Source of the DNA: Nocardiopsis alba DSM 43377
Lineage (GTDB): Bacteria; Actinomycetota; Actinomycetes; Streptosporangiales; Streptosporangiaceae
NCBI RefSeq assembly: GCF_000341225.1
Contig: NZ_ANAC01000005.1
Coordinates: 1-64,000, forward strand
Length of the DNA stretch: 64,000 bases
Reading direction: 5' to 3'
The notes under the pieces were generated by a model. That model did no database searches. It was not told where the DNA came from and saw only the letters and a program-made list of their open reading frames with translations. The translations under genes and the position numbers were made by a program. Below, piece by piece: positions 18,401-26,149 of the stretch (its first letter is position 1; the number at the start of each line of letters is the position of its first letter).

Positions 18401-18635
18401 GCCCGGCGGTGCCGCGCTGGTCCAGGTCGGTGCCGCCGCGTTCAGCAAGAAGGCGCGTGAACAGGTCCAGCCCCCCTTGGGCGAGGACCCCGATCCCGGC
18501 TGGGCGAAGACCCTCGTGCACGAGGTCGCCACCGGCATGGGGGGCTCCCGCTTCGCCGCCACCCGCAACATCGGATGCAACGCGTGCGCCGTACGCGCCT
18601 GTTGTCCGGTCCAGGACGAGGGCAGACATGTCTGA
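15462..18635 (+). CDS. adnA: Helicase-nuclease subunit AdnA
   Basis: First subunit of the AdnAB helicase-nuclease, which resects double-strand breaks in actinobacteria in place of RecBCD or AddAB. 1057 aa, near the mycobacterial length. N-terminal UvrD-type motor: Walker A AGPGTGKTT at about residues 40-48, LTFSRKAAQELRERI, VFVDEYQDTDPAQ near 245, GDPDQSIYAFRG near 270, LTAHRSKGLEW near 635 and FYVALTRAR near 698. C-terminal RecB-type nuclease: ALGTIVHA, VVDIKTGG and QLGVYQMAV. A Cys cluster for Fe-S is formed by NCQFRW and IGCNACAVRACC at the end. GTG start; its stop overlaps adnB by 8 nt. Confidence 0.93.
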   Translation: MNTSPYRLVRRAHRVQPPPVLDENQRLVVEHPGGPLLVLAGPGTGKTTTIVEAVVDRIDNRGVDPSRILVLTFSRKAAQELRERITGRLRRTTREPLALTFHSYAYALIRREFQRMGDLPPRLLSGPEQLMEIRELLSWELADGARDWPERLQPALETRGFAEELRDFMMRAQERGLGPAELAAMGAERDRDDWVAAAGFLDRMNGRFDVAPVPTLDYAELVRIAAGLLSDPEVQDRERAAHEVVFVDEYQDTDPAQEELLRALAGDGRDLIAVGDPDQSIYAFRGAEVHNILEFPERFPTLRRENAPVVALRTCRRSGAALLAASRAITRRLPAVASARGRVNAHRDLTPAEGIPDGEVRLLMADSPTQEAAVIADLLRRAHLIDGVPWSDMAILVRSSSRQLPVLRRALTAASVPVAVGADDLPVAAEPIVRPMLALIRYGLRPEELDDDAARELLTSPFGEADTVRLRRLTRALRRLDLDRVREARENGETEEAEHRPSTRLLVDALRDPGRLTLIDPVIAAPAVRVAEALRTVGALAAGGSDAEQVLWELWRASGLADRLLRASLAGGRRGAAADRDLDAVVALFESAARYCDRLPPGTPDGFLEDLAAQEIPGDSLAERAPDGESVRILTAHRSKGLEWGLVVVAGAQEGDWPDLRLRGSLLGVEELVDSQGLHADSRGAALASKLLAEERRLFYVALTRARRTLYVTCVGGEESDERPSRFLNEMGLGDPEPVGTGRRWLSLPALVADLRSVVTDPDAPGPLREASAAHLARLAEEGVRGADPSEWYALTPFSDDRPLADPEDTIRVSPSQVESFTNCQFRWLLERAAGASSGDSASALGTIVHAVAVLVAQGGDAEEVGERMDEIWSDLDFGGPWQSDKQRDRADEMIRKLVTWDALNDRELVVTEEGFKVDVGGIEITGRVDRLERDSEGRAVVVDIKTGGSKADDLARHPQLGVYQMAVLQGAFAKLGLFEPGGAALVQVGAAAFSKKAREQVQPPLGEDPDPGWAKTLVHEVATGMGGSRFAATRNIGCNACAVRACCPVQDEGRHV

Positions 18636-21600
18636 ACCCAACCCCGCCCCCACCCCCGAGACCCCCGGCCCCCGCCCCCGTTTCAGCCCCGCCGAACTCG
18701 CCCGCCTGCTCAAGCGTCCCGAGCCCACCATCGAGCAGGCCCAGGTCATCTCGGCCCCCCTGGAACCCGGTGTGGTGATCGCCGGCGCCGGCTCCGGCAA
18801 GAGCGAGACCATGGCCTCACGTGTGGTCTGGCTGGTCGCCAACGGTCTGGTGCGGCCCGAACAGGTTCTCGGTCTGACCTTCACCCGCAAGGCCACGGCC
18901 GAGCTGGCCGAACGCGTGCGCAAACGCCTGGAGCAGCTGCGCTCCACCGAGCAGTTCCCCGAGGAGGAACTCGACGGGGAGCCCACGATCTCCACCTACA
19001 ACGCCTACGCGGGGCGGATCGTGGCCGATCACGCCCTGCGCGAGGCGGTCGAGCCCACCTCGCGACTGCTCAGCGAGGGGCAGGCCTGGCAGCTCGCCGC
19101 TCGTATCGTCGGCGAGTACGACGGTCCCATGGACCACGTCGACGTCGGCGCCGACACCGTCACGCGGAGGGTTCTGGACCTGTCCGGGCAGATCTCCGAC
19201 CACCTGACCACCACCGACCGGGTGCGCGGGGTGGGGCGCTGGATCCAGTCCCAGGTGGACGCCATGCGCCGCAAGCCCACGGCGCCCACCCGCGAACTGG
19301 TCTCGACCCAGCGCCGACGCGAGGAACTCCTGCCGCTGGTCGACCTGTACGACCGGGCCAAACGGGCCCGTGAGGCGATGGACTTCGGCGACCAGATGGC
19401 CCTGGCCGCCCGTATCGCCCTCAACCATCCCGAGGTGGGGCTGCTGGAACGCGGCCGCTACCGCGTGGTGCTCTTGGACGAGTACCAGGACACCAGCCAC
19501 TCCCAGCTCGTACTGTTGCGCGCGCTGTTCGGCGAGGGGCATCCGGTCACGGCCGTCGGCGACCCCTGCCAGTCCATCTACGGATGGCGCGGGGCGATCG
19601 CCGCCAACCTCACCGGCTTCCCCACCGACTTCCCGGTCTCTCCGGGGAACCCGGCCCCGGTGCGGCGTCTGTCGGTCAGTTTCCGCAACGGCGCCCGCGT
19701 CCTCGACGTCGCCGAGCGCGTCTCCGAGGAGCTGAGGGCCGAGGCCGTGGACGTTCCGGTCCTGCACCCGGGCCCCGCCCGACGTGATCGGGGTACCGCC
19801 ATGGCCGCCCTGTTCTCCACCGAGACGGAGGAGGCCGAGTGGATCGCCGACCAGGTCCACCGGCTGGTCAGGGCCACGGCCGACGATCCCGGCGGCCCGG
19901 TCTTCGCACCGGACGGGCGGGTCTGGCCCGACGGAGAGCTCGGTGGCGCCTCCGACGGCGCGATCGGTCCGGGCGACATCGCCGTCCTGTGCCGTAAACG
20001 CTCACAGTTCCCGCCCCTGCGGGAGGCCCTGGAGGCGAGGGACATCCCCGTGGAGGTCGTCGGTCTGGGCGGCCTCATGATGGTGCCCGAGGTCCGCGAC
20101 ATCATCGCGACCCTGCGGGTGGTCCACGACGCCTCGGCCGGCAACGAACTGGCGCGTCTGCTCACCGGGCCCCGATGGCGGATGGGCCCGCGCGACCTGG
20201 CGGCCCTGGGCGCCCGCGCGACCGAACTGGCCCGGCACACCCGCAGGGACCTGACCGGAGCCGCCTCCGAGGACGGCGGTGAGGACACCGACGACCTGCT
20301 GCGTCGTACCGTGCTGGACCTGACCGCCGAGAGCGGCAGCCTCGTCGACGCCGTCGACGACCCGGGGCCGGCCGAGAACTACTCCGAGGTCGCCTACGAG
20401 AGACTGGGCCGCCTGGCCGAGGAGCTGCGCTCTCTGCGCAGGCTCGTCGGCCAGCCCCTGCCCGACCTGATCACCGAGGTCGAGCGCACGCTCGGCCTGG
20501 ACATCGAGGTGGGCTCCCGCACCAACCGGGATCCGCTGTCGGCCCGCGCCGACCTGGACGCCTTCGTCGACCACGCGGTCCGCTTCGTCGGCAACTCGGA
20601 GGACCCCACCCTCGGCGGTTTCCTCGGCTACCTCAACGCCGCGGAGGAGAACGAGAGCGCGCTCAGCCCCGGCGAACGCGTCGGCGGCTCCGACAGCGTC
20701 AAGCTCATGACCATGCACGGGGCCAAGGGCCTGGAGTGGCCGGTCGTGTTCGTCCCCGGCGTCAGCGGTGGCCGGCGTTCCCCGCTGTTCCCCGCCAAGG
20801 CGCGCGACCCCCTGGCCTGGCTCAAGGCCGACCACATGCTGCCCTACCCGTTGCGCGGGGACCGGGCGAGCCTGCCCGTCCTGCGAGGGGTGGAGAAGGA
20901 CGACATCGCCGGATTCAAGGAGGCCGAGGAGGCCCGCCACCTGATGGAGGAGCGGCGGCTCGCCTACGTCGCGGTCACCCGGGCCTCCTACGCCCTGGTG
21001 TGCACCGGCCACTGGTGGGGGCGCACCGGCAGTACGCCGCGCGGCCCCTCGGTGTTCCTGGAGGAGATCCGCGAGGCCTGTGAGCGGGGCGCCGGACCGG
21101 TGGTGACCTGGGCGCCCCCGCCCGATCCGGAGGAGACCAACCCGCACGCCGACGAGGAGACCACGGCCGTGTGGCCGCCGGAGCCCCCGGTCGAGGCGGA
21201 GGGGTCGACCGTCGAGGTCGCCCCCGCCTCAGGGGCTCGGAACCCCGCCGAGGAGCGTCGTGCCAGGGTCCTGGTCGGCGCCGAACTGGTCGAACGCGCG
21301 CGTCGGAGGATCAGGGAGGGAGATCGGGTCCTTCCCGAGAACGCCCCCGAGGTGCTGCGTCGCAGGCTCAGGGGCTGGGAGCGCGACACCGAACTGCTGC
21401 TCGCCCACCGCGACCGCGCCGCCTCGGGGCCGGGGGAGGGGCCCGTCCAGGTGGAACTGCCCGACCACCTGTCGGTCTCCTCGATGGTCTGGCTGGCCCG
21501 CGACCCCTCGGCGCTGGCCCGACAGATCCGGCGACCGCTCCCGCGACCGCCCGCCCCGCACACCCGGCGGGGGACGGCCTTCCACACCTGGTTGGAGGGG

Positions 21601-22059
21601 CGTTTCGGGCAGAACGCCACCCTGCTCGACGAGCTTCCCGGAGCCGCCGACGAGACCGCCGGCGAGGACGAGGACCTGGCCGAACTCCAGCGCATGTTCG
21701 AAGCGAGCGAGTGGGGTTCGCGTGTGCCGCTGGAGGTGGAGGTGCCCTTCGAGACGGTCATCGGCGACCGTCTCGTCCGAGGGCGCATGGACGCGGTCTT
21801 CCACGACCCGGAGACCGGCACCTACGACGTGGTCGACTGGAAGACGGGACGCCCACCGGGCAACCGGGCCGAACGCCACGCGGTGGGGGTGCAGTTGGCC
21901 GCCTACCGGCTGGCCTGGGCCGACCTGGTCGGGGTGCGGCCGGAGGAGGTCCGCGCGGCCTTCCACTACGTCCGGGCCGACGAGACCGTCCGTCCCGTCG
22001 ACCTGCTCGACGCGGAGGGGCTGGCGGCCCTCTTCACCGCCCTGCCCGAACCGGAGTGA
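18628..22059 (+). CDS. adnB: Helicase-nuclease subunit AdnB
   Basis: Second AdnAB subunit, 1143 aa, with a motor and a nuclease like AdnA. After a Pro-rich start it has Walker A AGAGSGKSE near residue 53, LTFTRKATAELAERV, LLDEYQDTSHSQL near 285, GDPCQSIYGWRGA near 312, MTMHGAKGLEWPVVF near 695 and AYVAVTRA near 778. The nuclease domain has RRGTAFHTWLE and YDVVDWKTGRPPGN with QLAAYRLAW. ATG 18628 is read as start because ATGTCTGA forms the overlap with the adnA stop, a sign of translational coupling. A perfect 12-bp hairpin follows the stop. Confidence 0.93.
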   Translation: MSEPNPAPTPETPGPRPRFSPAELARLLKRPEPTIEQAQVISAPLEPGVVIAGAGSGKSETMASRVVWLVANGLVRPEQVLGLTFTRKATAELAERVRKRLEQLRSTEQFPEEELDGEPTISTYNAYAGRIVADHALREAVEPTSRLLSEGQAWQLAARIVGEYDGPMDHVDVGADTVTRRVLDLSGQISDHLTTTDRVRGVGRWIQSQVDAMRRKPTAPTRELVSTQRRREELLPLVDLYDRAKRAREAMDFGDQMALAARIALNHPEVGLLERGRYRVVLLDEYQDTSHSQLVLLRALFGEGHPVTAVGDPCQSIYGWRGAIAANLTGFPTDFPVSPGNPAPVRRLSVSFRNGARVLDVAERVSEELRAEAVDVPVLHPGPARRDRGTAMAALFSTETEEAEWIADQVHRLVRATADDPGGPVFAPDGRVWPDGELGGASDGAIGPGDIAVLCRKRSQFPPLREALEARDIPVEVVGLGGLMMVPEVRDIIATLRVVHDASAGNELARLLTGPRWRMGPRDLAALGARATELARHTRRDLTGAASEDGGEDTDDLLRRTVLDLTAESGSLVDAVDDPGPAENYSEVAYERLGRLAEELRSLRRLVGQPLPDLITEVERTLGLDIEVGSRTNRDPLSARADLDAFVDHAVRFVGNSEDPTLGGFLGYLNAAEENESALSPGERVGGSDSVKLMTMHGAKGLEWPVVFVPGVSGGRRSPLFPAKARDPLAWLKADHMLPYPLRGDRASLPVLRGVEKDDIAGFKEAEEARHLMEERRLAYVAVTRASYALVCTGHWWGRTGSTPRGPSVFLEEIREACERGAGPVVTWAPPPDPEETNPHADEETTAVWPPEPPVEAEGSTVEVAPASGARNPAEERRARVLVGAELVERARRRIREGDRVLPENAPEVLRRRLRGWERDTELLLAHRDRAASGPGEGPVQVELPDHLSVSSMVWLARDPSALARQIRRPLPRPPAPHTRRGTAFHTWLEGRFGQNATLLDELPGAADETAGEDEDLAELQRMFEASEWGSRVPLEVEVPFETVIGDRLVRGRMDAVFHDPETGTYDVVDWKTGRPPGNRAERHAVGVQLAAYRLAWADLVGVRPEEVRAAFHYVRADETVRPVDLLDAEGLAALFTALPEPE

Positions 22060-22061
22060 GC

Positions 22062-22089
22062 GGCGGCGGGGAGACCACTCCCCGCCGCC
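22062..22089. terminator. Bidirectional terminator adnB / EF-hand gene
   Basis: GGCGGCGGGGAG (22062-22073) / CTCCCCGCCGCC (22078-22089), perfect 12-bp stem with the 4-nt loop ACCA, between convergent genes. Confidence 0.85.
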
Positions 22090-22097
22090 CCGAGGTC

Positions 22098-22646
22098 TCA
22101 GACCACGCCGAACACGAAACCGCCCGGGGATTCGATGTCCTCGCCGAAGAGGTACTGACGGGCCGAGAGCACGAACTCCTCCCGGCTGATGTGCTCGTCG
22201 CCGTCGGTGTCCACGTGCGCGAACCGGTTCCGCGCGTCCTCCTCACGAGCGCCGAGGACGTCCGCGTAGGTCAGGAACTCCTCCAGGGAGATCCGGTCGT
22301 CCCCGTCCTCGTCCAGCAGGTCGAAGACGGCCTCGGCCACGCCTTCGACCGCGTTGTGCCGGCTGCGGTCCTCCGACACCGCGCGCATGGCCGCCACGAA
22401 CCGCTCGCGCTCCAGACGAACCCCCGTCTCGTCCGAACGTCGCAGCAGCTCCTGCCAGAGCGCCTGGTAGGAGGAGTCGAGGGCCCGGGCCTTGCGCTCC
22501 TCCGGATCCAGCCTGTAGCCGGAGATGTAGCGTTCCACGAGCCGGCGGTAGTCGTCCCAGGTGGCGACCTTGTCGTCGTCGGTGTCGAGAACGTCGAACA
22601 GGTGACCGAACCTGGCGTCGATCGCCTCAGAGGGGGTGATGGCCAT
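22098..22646 (-). CDS. EF-hand calcium-binding protein, calerythrin-like
   Basis: A 182-aa soluble protein with at least three EF-hand loops: DTDDDKVATWDD (about residues 21-32), DEDGDDRISLEE (about 110-121) and DTDGDEHISREE (about 144-155). The second and third have all usual ligands at positions 1, 3, 5, 9 and 12; the first has Lys at position 6. A fourth, degenerate site is likely in the region RLERERFVAAM. This is the four-EF-hand pattern of actinomycete calerythrin and Cab proteins, thought to buffer or sense calcium. ATG 22646 with GGGAGG ahead is used; the frame is open upstream but without resemblance. Confidence 0.85.
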   Translation of the reverse strand: MAITPSEAIDARFGHLFDVLDTDDDKVATWDDYRRLVERYISGYRLDPEERKARALDSSYQALWQELLRRSDETGVRLERERFVAAMRAVSEDRSRHNAVEGVAEAVFDLLDEDGDDRISLEEFLTYADVLGAREEDARNRFAHVDTDGDEHISREEFVLSARQYLFGEDIESPGGFVFGVV

Positions 22647-22755
22647 GGGGTTTCCTCCCGGACTCCTTGGGGGACGGGCCTGTCCCGCCCCCGGTCCCTC
22701 TGAGTCTCCTACCACCGGAAAGGTTCCCTCGGGGCCCGAACGGGAGGATCGCCTC

Positions 22756-23238
22756 TCACTCGATGAGAAGCGCGTCGATCTGGCCGATGGCCTCCCGCAG
22801 TCCCTCCTCCATGCCCATCTCCATGAGCCTGCGCATGTCCTCGCGGGAGACGAAGGTCGAACGGAGCACCATCCGGGTGCCGCCGTCGTGTTCGAGGAGC
22901 TCCACGTGGGTGGTGTTGGTCAGGGTCTCGGACGGGGTCCCGTCCTCGTCCGCGAACCCGTCGACGAACTCCAGGGAGGTCGGTTCCGTTACCGAGACCA
23001 CCCTCCACCAGCCGCGATGTCGGTCCCCTCCGGGGCCGGTCATCAGATAGGTGACGGAGCCGCCCGGGCTCAGGTCGTGCTCCTCCACGGTCGCGGGGTA
23101 GGTCGGCGGGCCCCACCAGCGCTCCAGACGACGCGGGTCGGCCCACAGCCGCCAGACCTCCTCGACGGGGGCCGGATAGTCCGCGACCACCGTCAAGGTG
23201 AGGTTCTCGTCGTTCCTTTCGACACCGGTGATGGCCAT
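22756..23238 (-). CDS. SRPBCC / AHSA1-domain protein (160 aa)
   Basis: A START-like ligand-binding domain of the AHSA1 (activator of Hsp90 ATPase C-terminal) type. Typical points are YPAPVEEVWRLWADPRRLERWWGPPTYPATV near the N-terminus, GGSVTYLMTGPGG, GWWRVVSV and the final amphipathic helix (MGMEEGLREAIGQIDALL). The ligand and role are unknown. In other actinomycetes such genes often pair with an ArsR regulator, but none lies here. It is divergent from the GntR regulator, with about 165 nt between. Confidence 0.82.
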   Translation of the reverse strand: MAITGVERNDENLTLTVVADYPAPVEEVWRLWADPRRLERWWGPPTYPATVEEHDLSPGGSVTYLMTGPGGDRHRGWWRVVSVTEPTSLEFVDGFADEDGTPSETLTNTTHVELLEHDGGTRMVLRSTFVSREDMRRLMEMGMEEGLREAIGQIDALLIE

Positions 23239-23402
23239 GTGTTCGTCTCCTCACGTCGATGTTCCTGAGGCCGGAGTTTCCCGAGCGACCTTTCGCGAAT
23301 CCCTCGAACGCACCAAGGTCGGGGCGAGAACGCGGCCGGGGCGGCCGGTCGGTCCCTCTCCGTTCACCCGGACGTTCACCGGGCTGGGGGAGAATGCCCC
23401 GC

Positions 23403-24182
23403 ATGTCGGTGACAGGTATCCCTCAGGACGGCGGGGCCCCGGTACGTGCCGGGGTGCCCGAACACGGTCGCGTGCCCAAGTACTACGCGGTGCGCATACT
23501 CCTCACCGAGCTGGTGGACGGGTTGGGCGAGGGGGAGGCGCTGCCCACCGAACGGGAGATGACCGAGCGCTTCGGCGCGGCGCGGGAGACGGTACGACAG
23601 GCGCTGCGCGACCTGCTCCTGGAGGGACGGTTGCGCCGTCGAGGACGCGGCACCGTCGTCGCCGGACCCAAACTCGAACAGCCCCTGTCCCTGGCCAGCT
23701 ACACCGAAGGCGTGCGCAGGCAGGGCCTCGACCCGGGGAGGACCCTGGTCGACCTGCGCAGCTGGCCCTGCCCGGGACCCTTGGCCGAGGAACTGGGCCT
23801 GGTCGAGGGGGAGCCGATCTGGCACATGGAGCGGGTGCTGTGGGCCGACGACGAGCGGGTCGGTCTGGAGTCCACCTACATCGCGGTGGAACGCGTACCC
23901 CGGCTGGACGTCGACTTCGACCCCGACTCCAGCTTCTACGCCTACCTGGACGAACGGGTGGGCACGGCGTTCGCCGACGCCGACGAGCGGTTGGAGACGG
24001 TCCTGGCGACCCCGCGCGAGGCGCTGCTCATCGGCACGCCTCCGGCCCTGCCGATGCTGCTCATCCACCGACTCTCCCGGGACGCCCGGGGCCGTCCCCT
24101 GGAACGGGTGCGCTCCCTCTACCGGGGCGACCGGTTCAGCTTCACCACCCGTCTGACCGGTGCCGACGGAACCTCCGGCTGA
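23403..24182 (+). CDS. GntR/UTRA-family regulator, likely of the aminophosphonate cluster
   Basis: 259 aa. The N-terminal winged helix-turn-helix is at about residues 25-95 (KYYAVRILLTELVDG...LPTEREMTERFGAARETVRQALRDLL...RRRGRGTVVAGPK). The UTRA effector domain is at about 110-255 (PIWHMERVLWADDERVGLESTYI, IHRLSRDARGRPLERVRSLYRGDRFSF). This is the HutC/PhnF/PhnR architecture, and it is the first gene of the phosphonate cluster, so it probably senses an aminophosphonate or its product. ATG 23403 is preferred because GGGGGAGA lies 9 nt ahead; ATG 23394 abuts that site. Confidence 0.85.
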   Translation: MSVTGIPQDGGAPVRAGVPEHGRVPKYYAVRILLTELVDGLGEGEALPTEREMTERFGAARETVRQALRDLLLEGRLRRRGRGTVVAGPKLEQPLSLASYTEGVRRQGLDPGRTLVDLRSWPCPGPLAEELGLVEGEPIWHMERVLWADDERVGLESTYIAVERVPRLDVDFDPDSSFYAYLDERVGTAFADADERLETVLATPREALLIGTPPALPMLLIHRLSRDARGRPLERVRSLYRGDRFSFTTRLTGADGTSG

Positions 24183-24221
24183 TCTCGGGGACACGACCCG
24201 GACCGTTCGATAACGGAAAGA

Positions 24222-24239
24222 TAACGTGTCTGGTCCAGA
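24222..24239 (+). promoter_or_regulatory. Candidate promoter and operator of the phosphonate genes
   Basis: In the 129 nt between the regulator and the oxidase there is an AT-rich patch with TAACGT (24222-24227), the same -10 hexamer as at the first tRNA gene. It is followed at once by the palindrome TCTGGTCCAGA (24229-24239). A regulator bound there would cover the start of transcription. No convincing -35 is seen. Confidence 0.35.
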
Positions 24240-24311
24240 GTTCGAAGGCGGTTCACCCGGATGTCCCCGGCGGTCATCGAGCGCTCCACCCGCGCCCGAG
24301 AACCTCGGGGC

Positions 24312-25433
24312 ATGCGAGTGATCATCGTCGGTGCCGGCGTTCTCGGCACCATGCACGCCTGGCAGGCCCTCTCCCGAGGGCACGAGGTCGTCCACATCGA
24401 ACGGGAGGCCGCCGCGCGAGGCGCCTCGGTCCGCAACTTCGGTCTGGTCTGGGTCAGCGGCCGTTCCTCCGGCCCCGAACTCCAGACCGCGCTGCGCGCC
24501 CGCGAGCTGTGGGAGGAGATCGGCGAACGGCTTCCCGGTCTGGGCTTCCGCCCCTCCGGGTCGCTCACCGCGCTGACCACCGAACACGAGCTCGCCGTGG
24601 CCGAGGCCGCGGTCGAGGGCCCCGACGCGCATCTGCGCGAACTGAGCCTTCTGGCGCCGGACCGCGTTCGCGAGGTCAACCCCGCCCTGCGCGGCGACCT
24701 CCTCGGCGCCCTGTGGTGCCGACGCGACGCCCAGGTCGAGCCCCGCGTGGCCCAGGCCGTACTCCAGGCCGAGCTCGCCCGCAGCGACCGCTACACCCTG
24801 CTGACCGGACGCGAGGTCCGCGACCTCCCGGCGCCCGGCACCGTCCGCGACGACCACGGCGACCTTCACCACGGCGACCAGGTCGTGCTCTGCACCGGCG
24901 CCTGGCTGGGCGGGCTGGTCCGCGAACTCGTCCCCGATCCGCCCGTGCGCCGGGTCCGCCTCCAGATGATGCAGACCGCGCCCTTGGGCGAGACCCTCAC
25001 CACCTCGGTCGCGGACGCCGACAGCTTCCGCTACTACCCGGCCTACCGGGGACCGGCGCTGGACGCCCTCGGAGCCGAGCAGCCCCAGCCGCCCACCGCC
25101 CGGGACCACGCCATGCAGCTGTTGATGGTCCAGCGCGCCGACGGCTCCCTGACCATCGGCGACACCCACGAGTACGAACACCCCTTCTCCTTCGACACCG
25201 TCGAGGACCCCTACGAACACCTCACCGGGGTGGTCGAACGGCTCCTCGGTCGTCCCCTGCCCCCGATCCGCCGACGCTGGGCCGGCGTCTACGCCCAGTG
25301 CCTCGACCCCGACGCGGTGGTGCACCGCGCCCCCGTCGCCGACTCCGCCTGGCTGGTCACCGGCCCCGGCGGACGCGGCATGACCTGTTCCCCCGCCATC
25401 GCCGAGACCACCGCCGACGAACTGGGATGGTGA
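24312..25433 (+). CDS. FAD-dependent amine oxidase of phosphonate clusters (TIGR03364-like)
   Basis: 373 aa, D-amino-acid-oxidase-like flavoprotein. The dinucleotide-binding loop is GAGVLG (residues 7-12), followed by the acid in VHIERE. ARGASVRNFGLVWVSGR (about 37-53) and LCTGAWLGG are characteristic for the family named TIGR03364, which recurs next to phosphonate genes. Members are thought to oxidise 2-aminoethylphosphonate or its N-methyl form to phosphonoacetaldehyde; this is family knowledge recalled, not proven here. The next gene would consume that aldehyde. A GPGGRGMTCSPAIAE motif near the end contacts FAD. ATG 24312 gives the standard MRVIIVGAG opening. Confidence 0.85.
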   Translation: MRVIIVGAGVLGTMHAWQALSRGHEVVHIEREAAARGASVRNFGLVWVSGRSSGPELQTALRARELWEEIGERLPGLGFRPSGSLTALTTEHELAVAEAAVEGPDAHLRELSLLAPDRVREVNPALRGDLLGALWCRRDAQVEPRVAQAVLQAELARSDRYTLLTGREVRDLPAPGTVRDDHGDLHHGDQVVLCTGAWLGGLVRELVPDPPVRRVRLQMMQTAPLGETLTTSVADADSFRYYPAYRGPALDALGAEQPQPPTARDHAMQLLMVQRADGSLTIGDTHEYEHPFSFDTVEDPYEHLTGVVERLLGRPLPPIRRRWAGVYAQCLDPDAVVHRAPVADSAWLVTGPGGRGMTCSPAIAETTADELGW

Positions 25434-25435
25434 CC

Positions 25436-26146
25436 ATGAACGACCACGGAACCCGCACCGGAGCGCTCCTCGACCCTCGACCCTCCCGGATCGAACTGGT
25501 GGTCCTGGACATGGCCGGGACCACCGTCGCCGACGACGGCCTGGTCGAACGCGCCTTCGGAGCCGCGCTGCCCGACGCCACCGACGAACAGCTCGCCTAC
25601 GTACGCGCCACCATGGGCGAGTCCAAGATCACCGTCTTCCGCCACCTCACCGGCGGAGACGAGGAGCGGGCCCACGCGGCCAACGCCGCCTTCGAGGCCG
25701 CCTACGCCCGCCTGGTCGACGAGGGCCACTGCGCGCCTCTGCCCGGAGCCGAGGACGCCCTCCGCCGGCTCCGGGACCAGGGCCGCGGGATCGCCCTGAC
25801 CACCGGCTTCGCCAGGGACACCCAGGACCGGATCCTCGCCGCCCTGGGCTGGAACGACCTCGTCGACCTCGCCCTGTGCCCCTCCGACGTCGACGGGCGC
25901 GGCCGCCCCCACCCCGACATGATCCTCACCGCGGCCCTGCGCTCCCGGGTCTCCTCCATGGCCGCCGTCGCCGTGGCCGGGGACACCGACTCGGACATGC
26001 GCGCCGGCCGCAACGCCGGGGCCTCCGTGGTCGCCGGGGTCCGGACCGGGGCGCACGACACCGCCACCCTGCGCCTGGCCGGGGCCGGGCACGTGCTCGA
26101 CTCCGTGGCCGAACTGCCCGATCTGCTCGCGGCTCGGGAGGGCTGA
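25436..26146 (+). CDS. Phosphonatase-like HAD hydrolase (PhnX-related)
   Basis: 236 aa, HAD superfamily, close to the phosphonatase-like family TIGR03351. The nucleophile motif is DMAGTT (Asp25), as in phosphonoacetaldehyde hydrolase DWAGTT. MGESK (Lys64) is in the place of the Schiff-base Lys of PhnX. LTTGFARDT, GRPHPDMI and VAGDTDSDMRAG are motifs II to IV. Predicted reaction: phosphonoacetaldehyde to acetaldehyde and phosphate, or a close variant. ATG 25436 is used; ATG 25427 in the same frame would overlap the oxidase end. The stop is 3 nt before the ABC ATPase start, so the genes are translated as one operon. Confidence 0.85.
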   Translation: MNDHGTRTGALLDPRPSRIELVVLDMAGTTVADDGLVERAFGAALPDATDEQLAYVRATMGESKITVFRHLTGGDEERAHAANAAFEAAYARLVDEGHCAPLPGAEDALRRLRDQGRGIALTTGFARDTQDRILAALGWNDLVDLALCPSDVDGRGRPHPDMILTAALRSRVSSMAAVAVAGDTDSDMRAGRNAGASVVAGVRTGAHDTATLRLAGAGHVLDSVAELPDLLAAREG

Positions 26147-26149
26147 CCG

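Noticed and set aside
15342-18995. 1217-aa open frame opposite adnA
   Set aside because: Gly/Gln/Val-rich shadow without motifs; adnA motifs are complete on the other strand.
23198-25426. Fusion of a long N-terminal part to the phosphonatase-like protein (982 aa frame)
   Set aside because: The first 740 residues are an Arg/Pro-rich shadow of the regulator and oxidase genes; the HAD domain begins after 25427.
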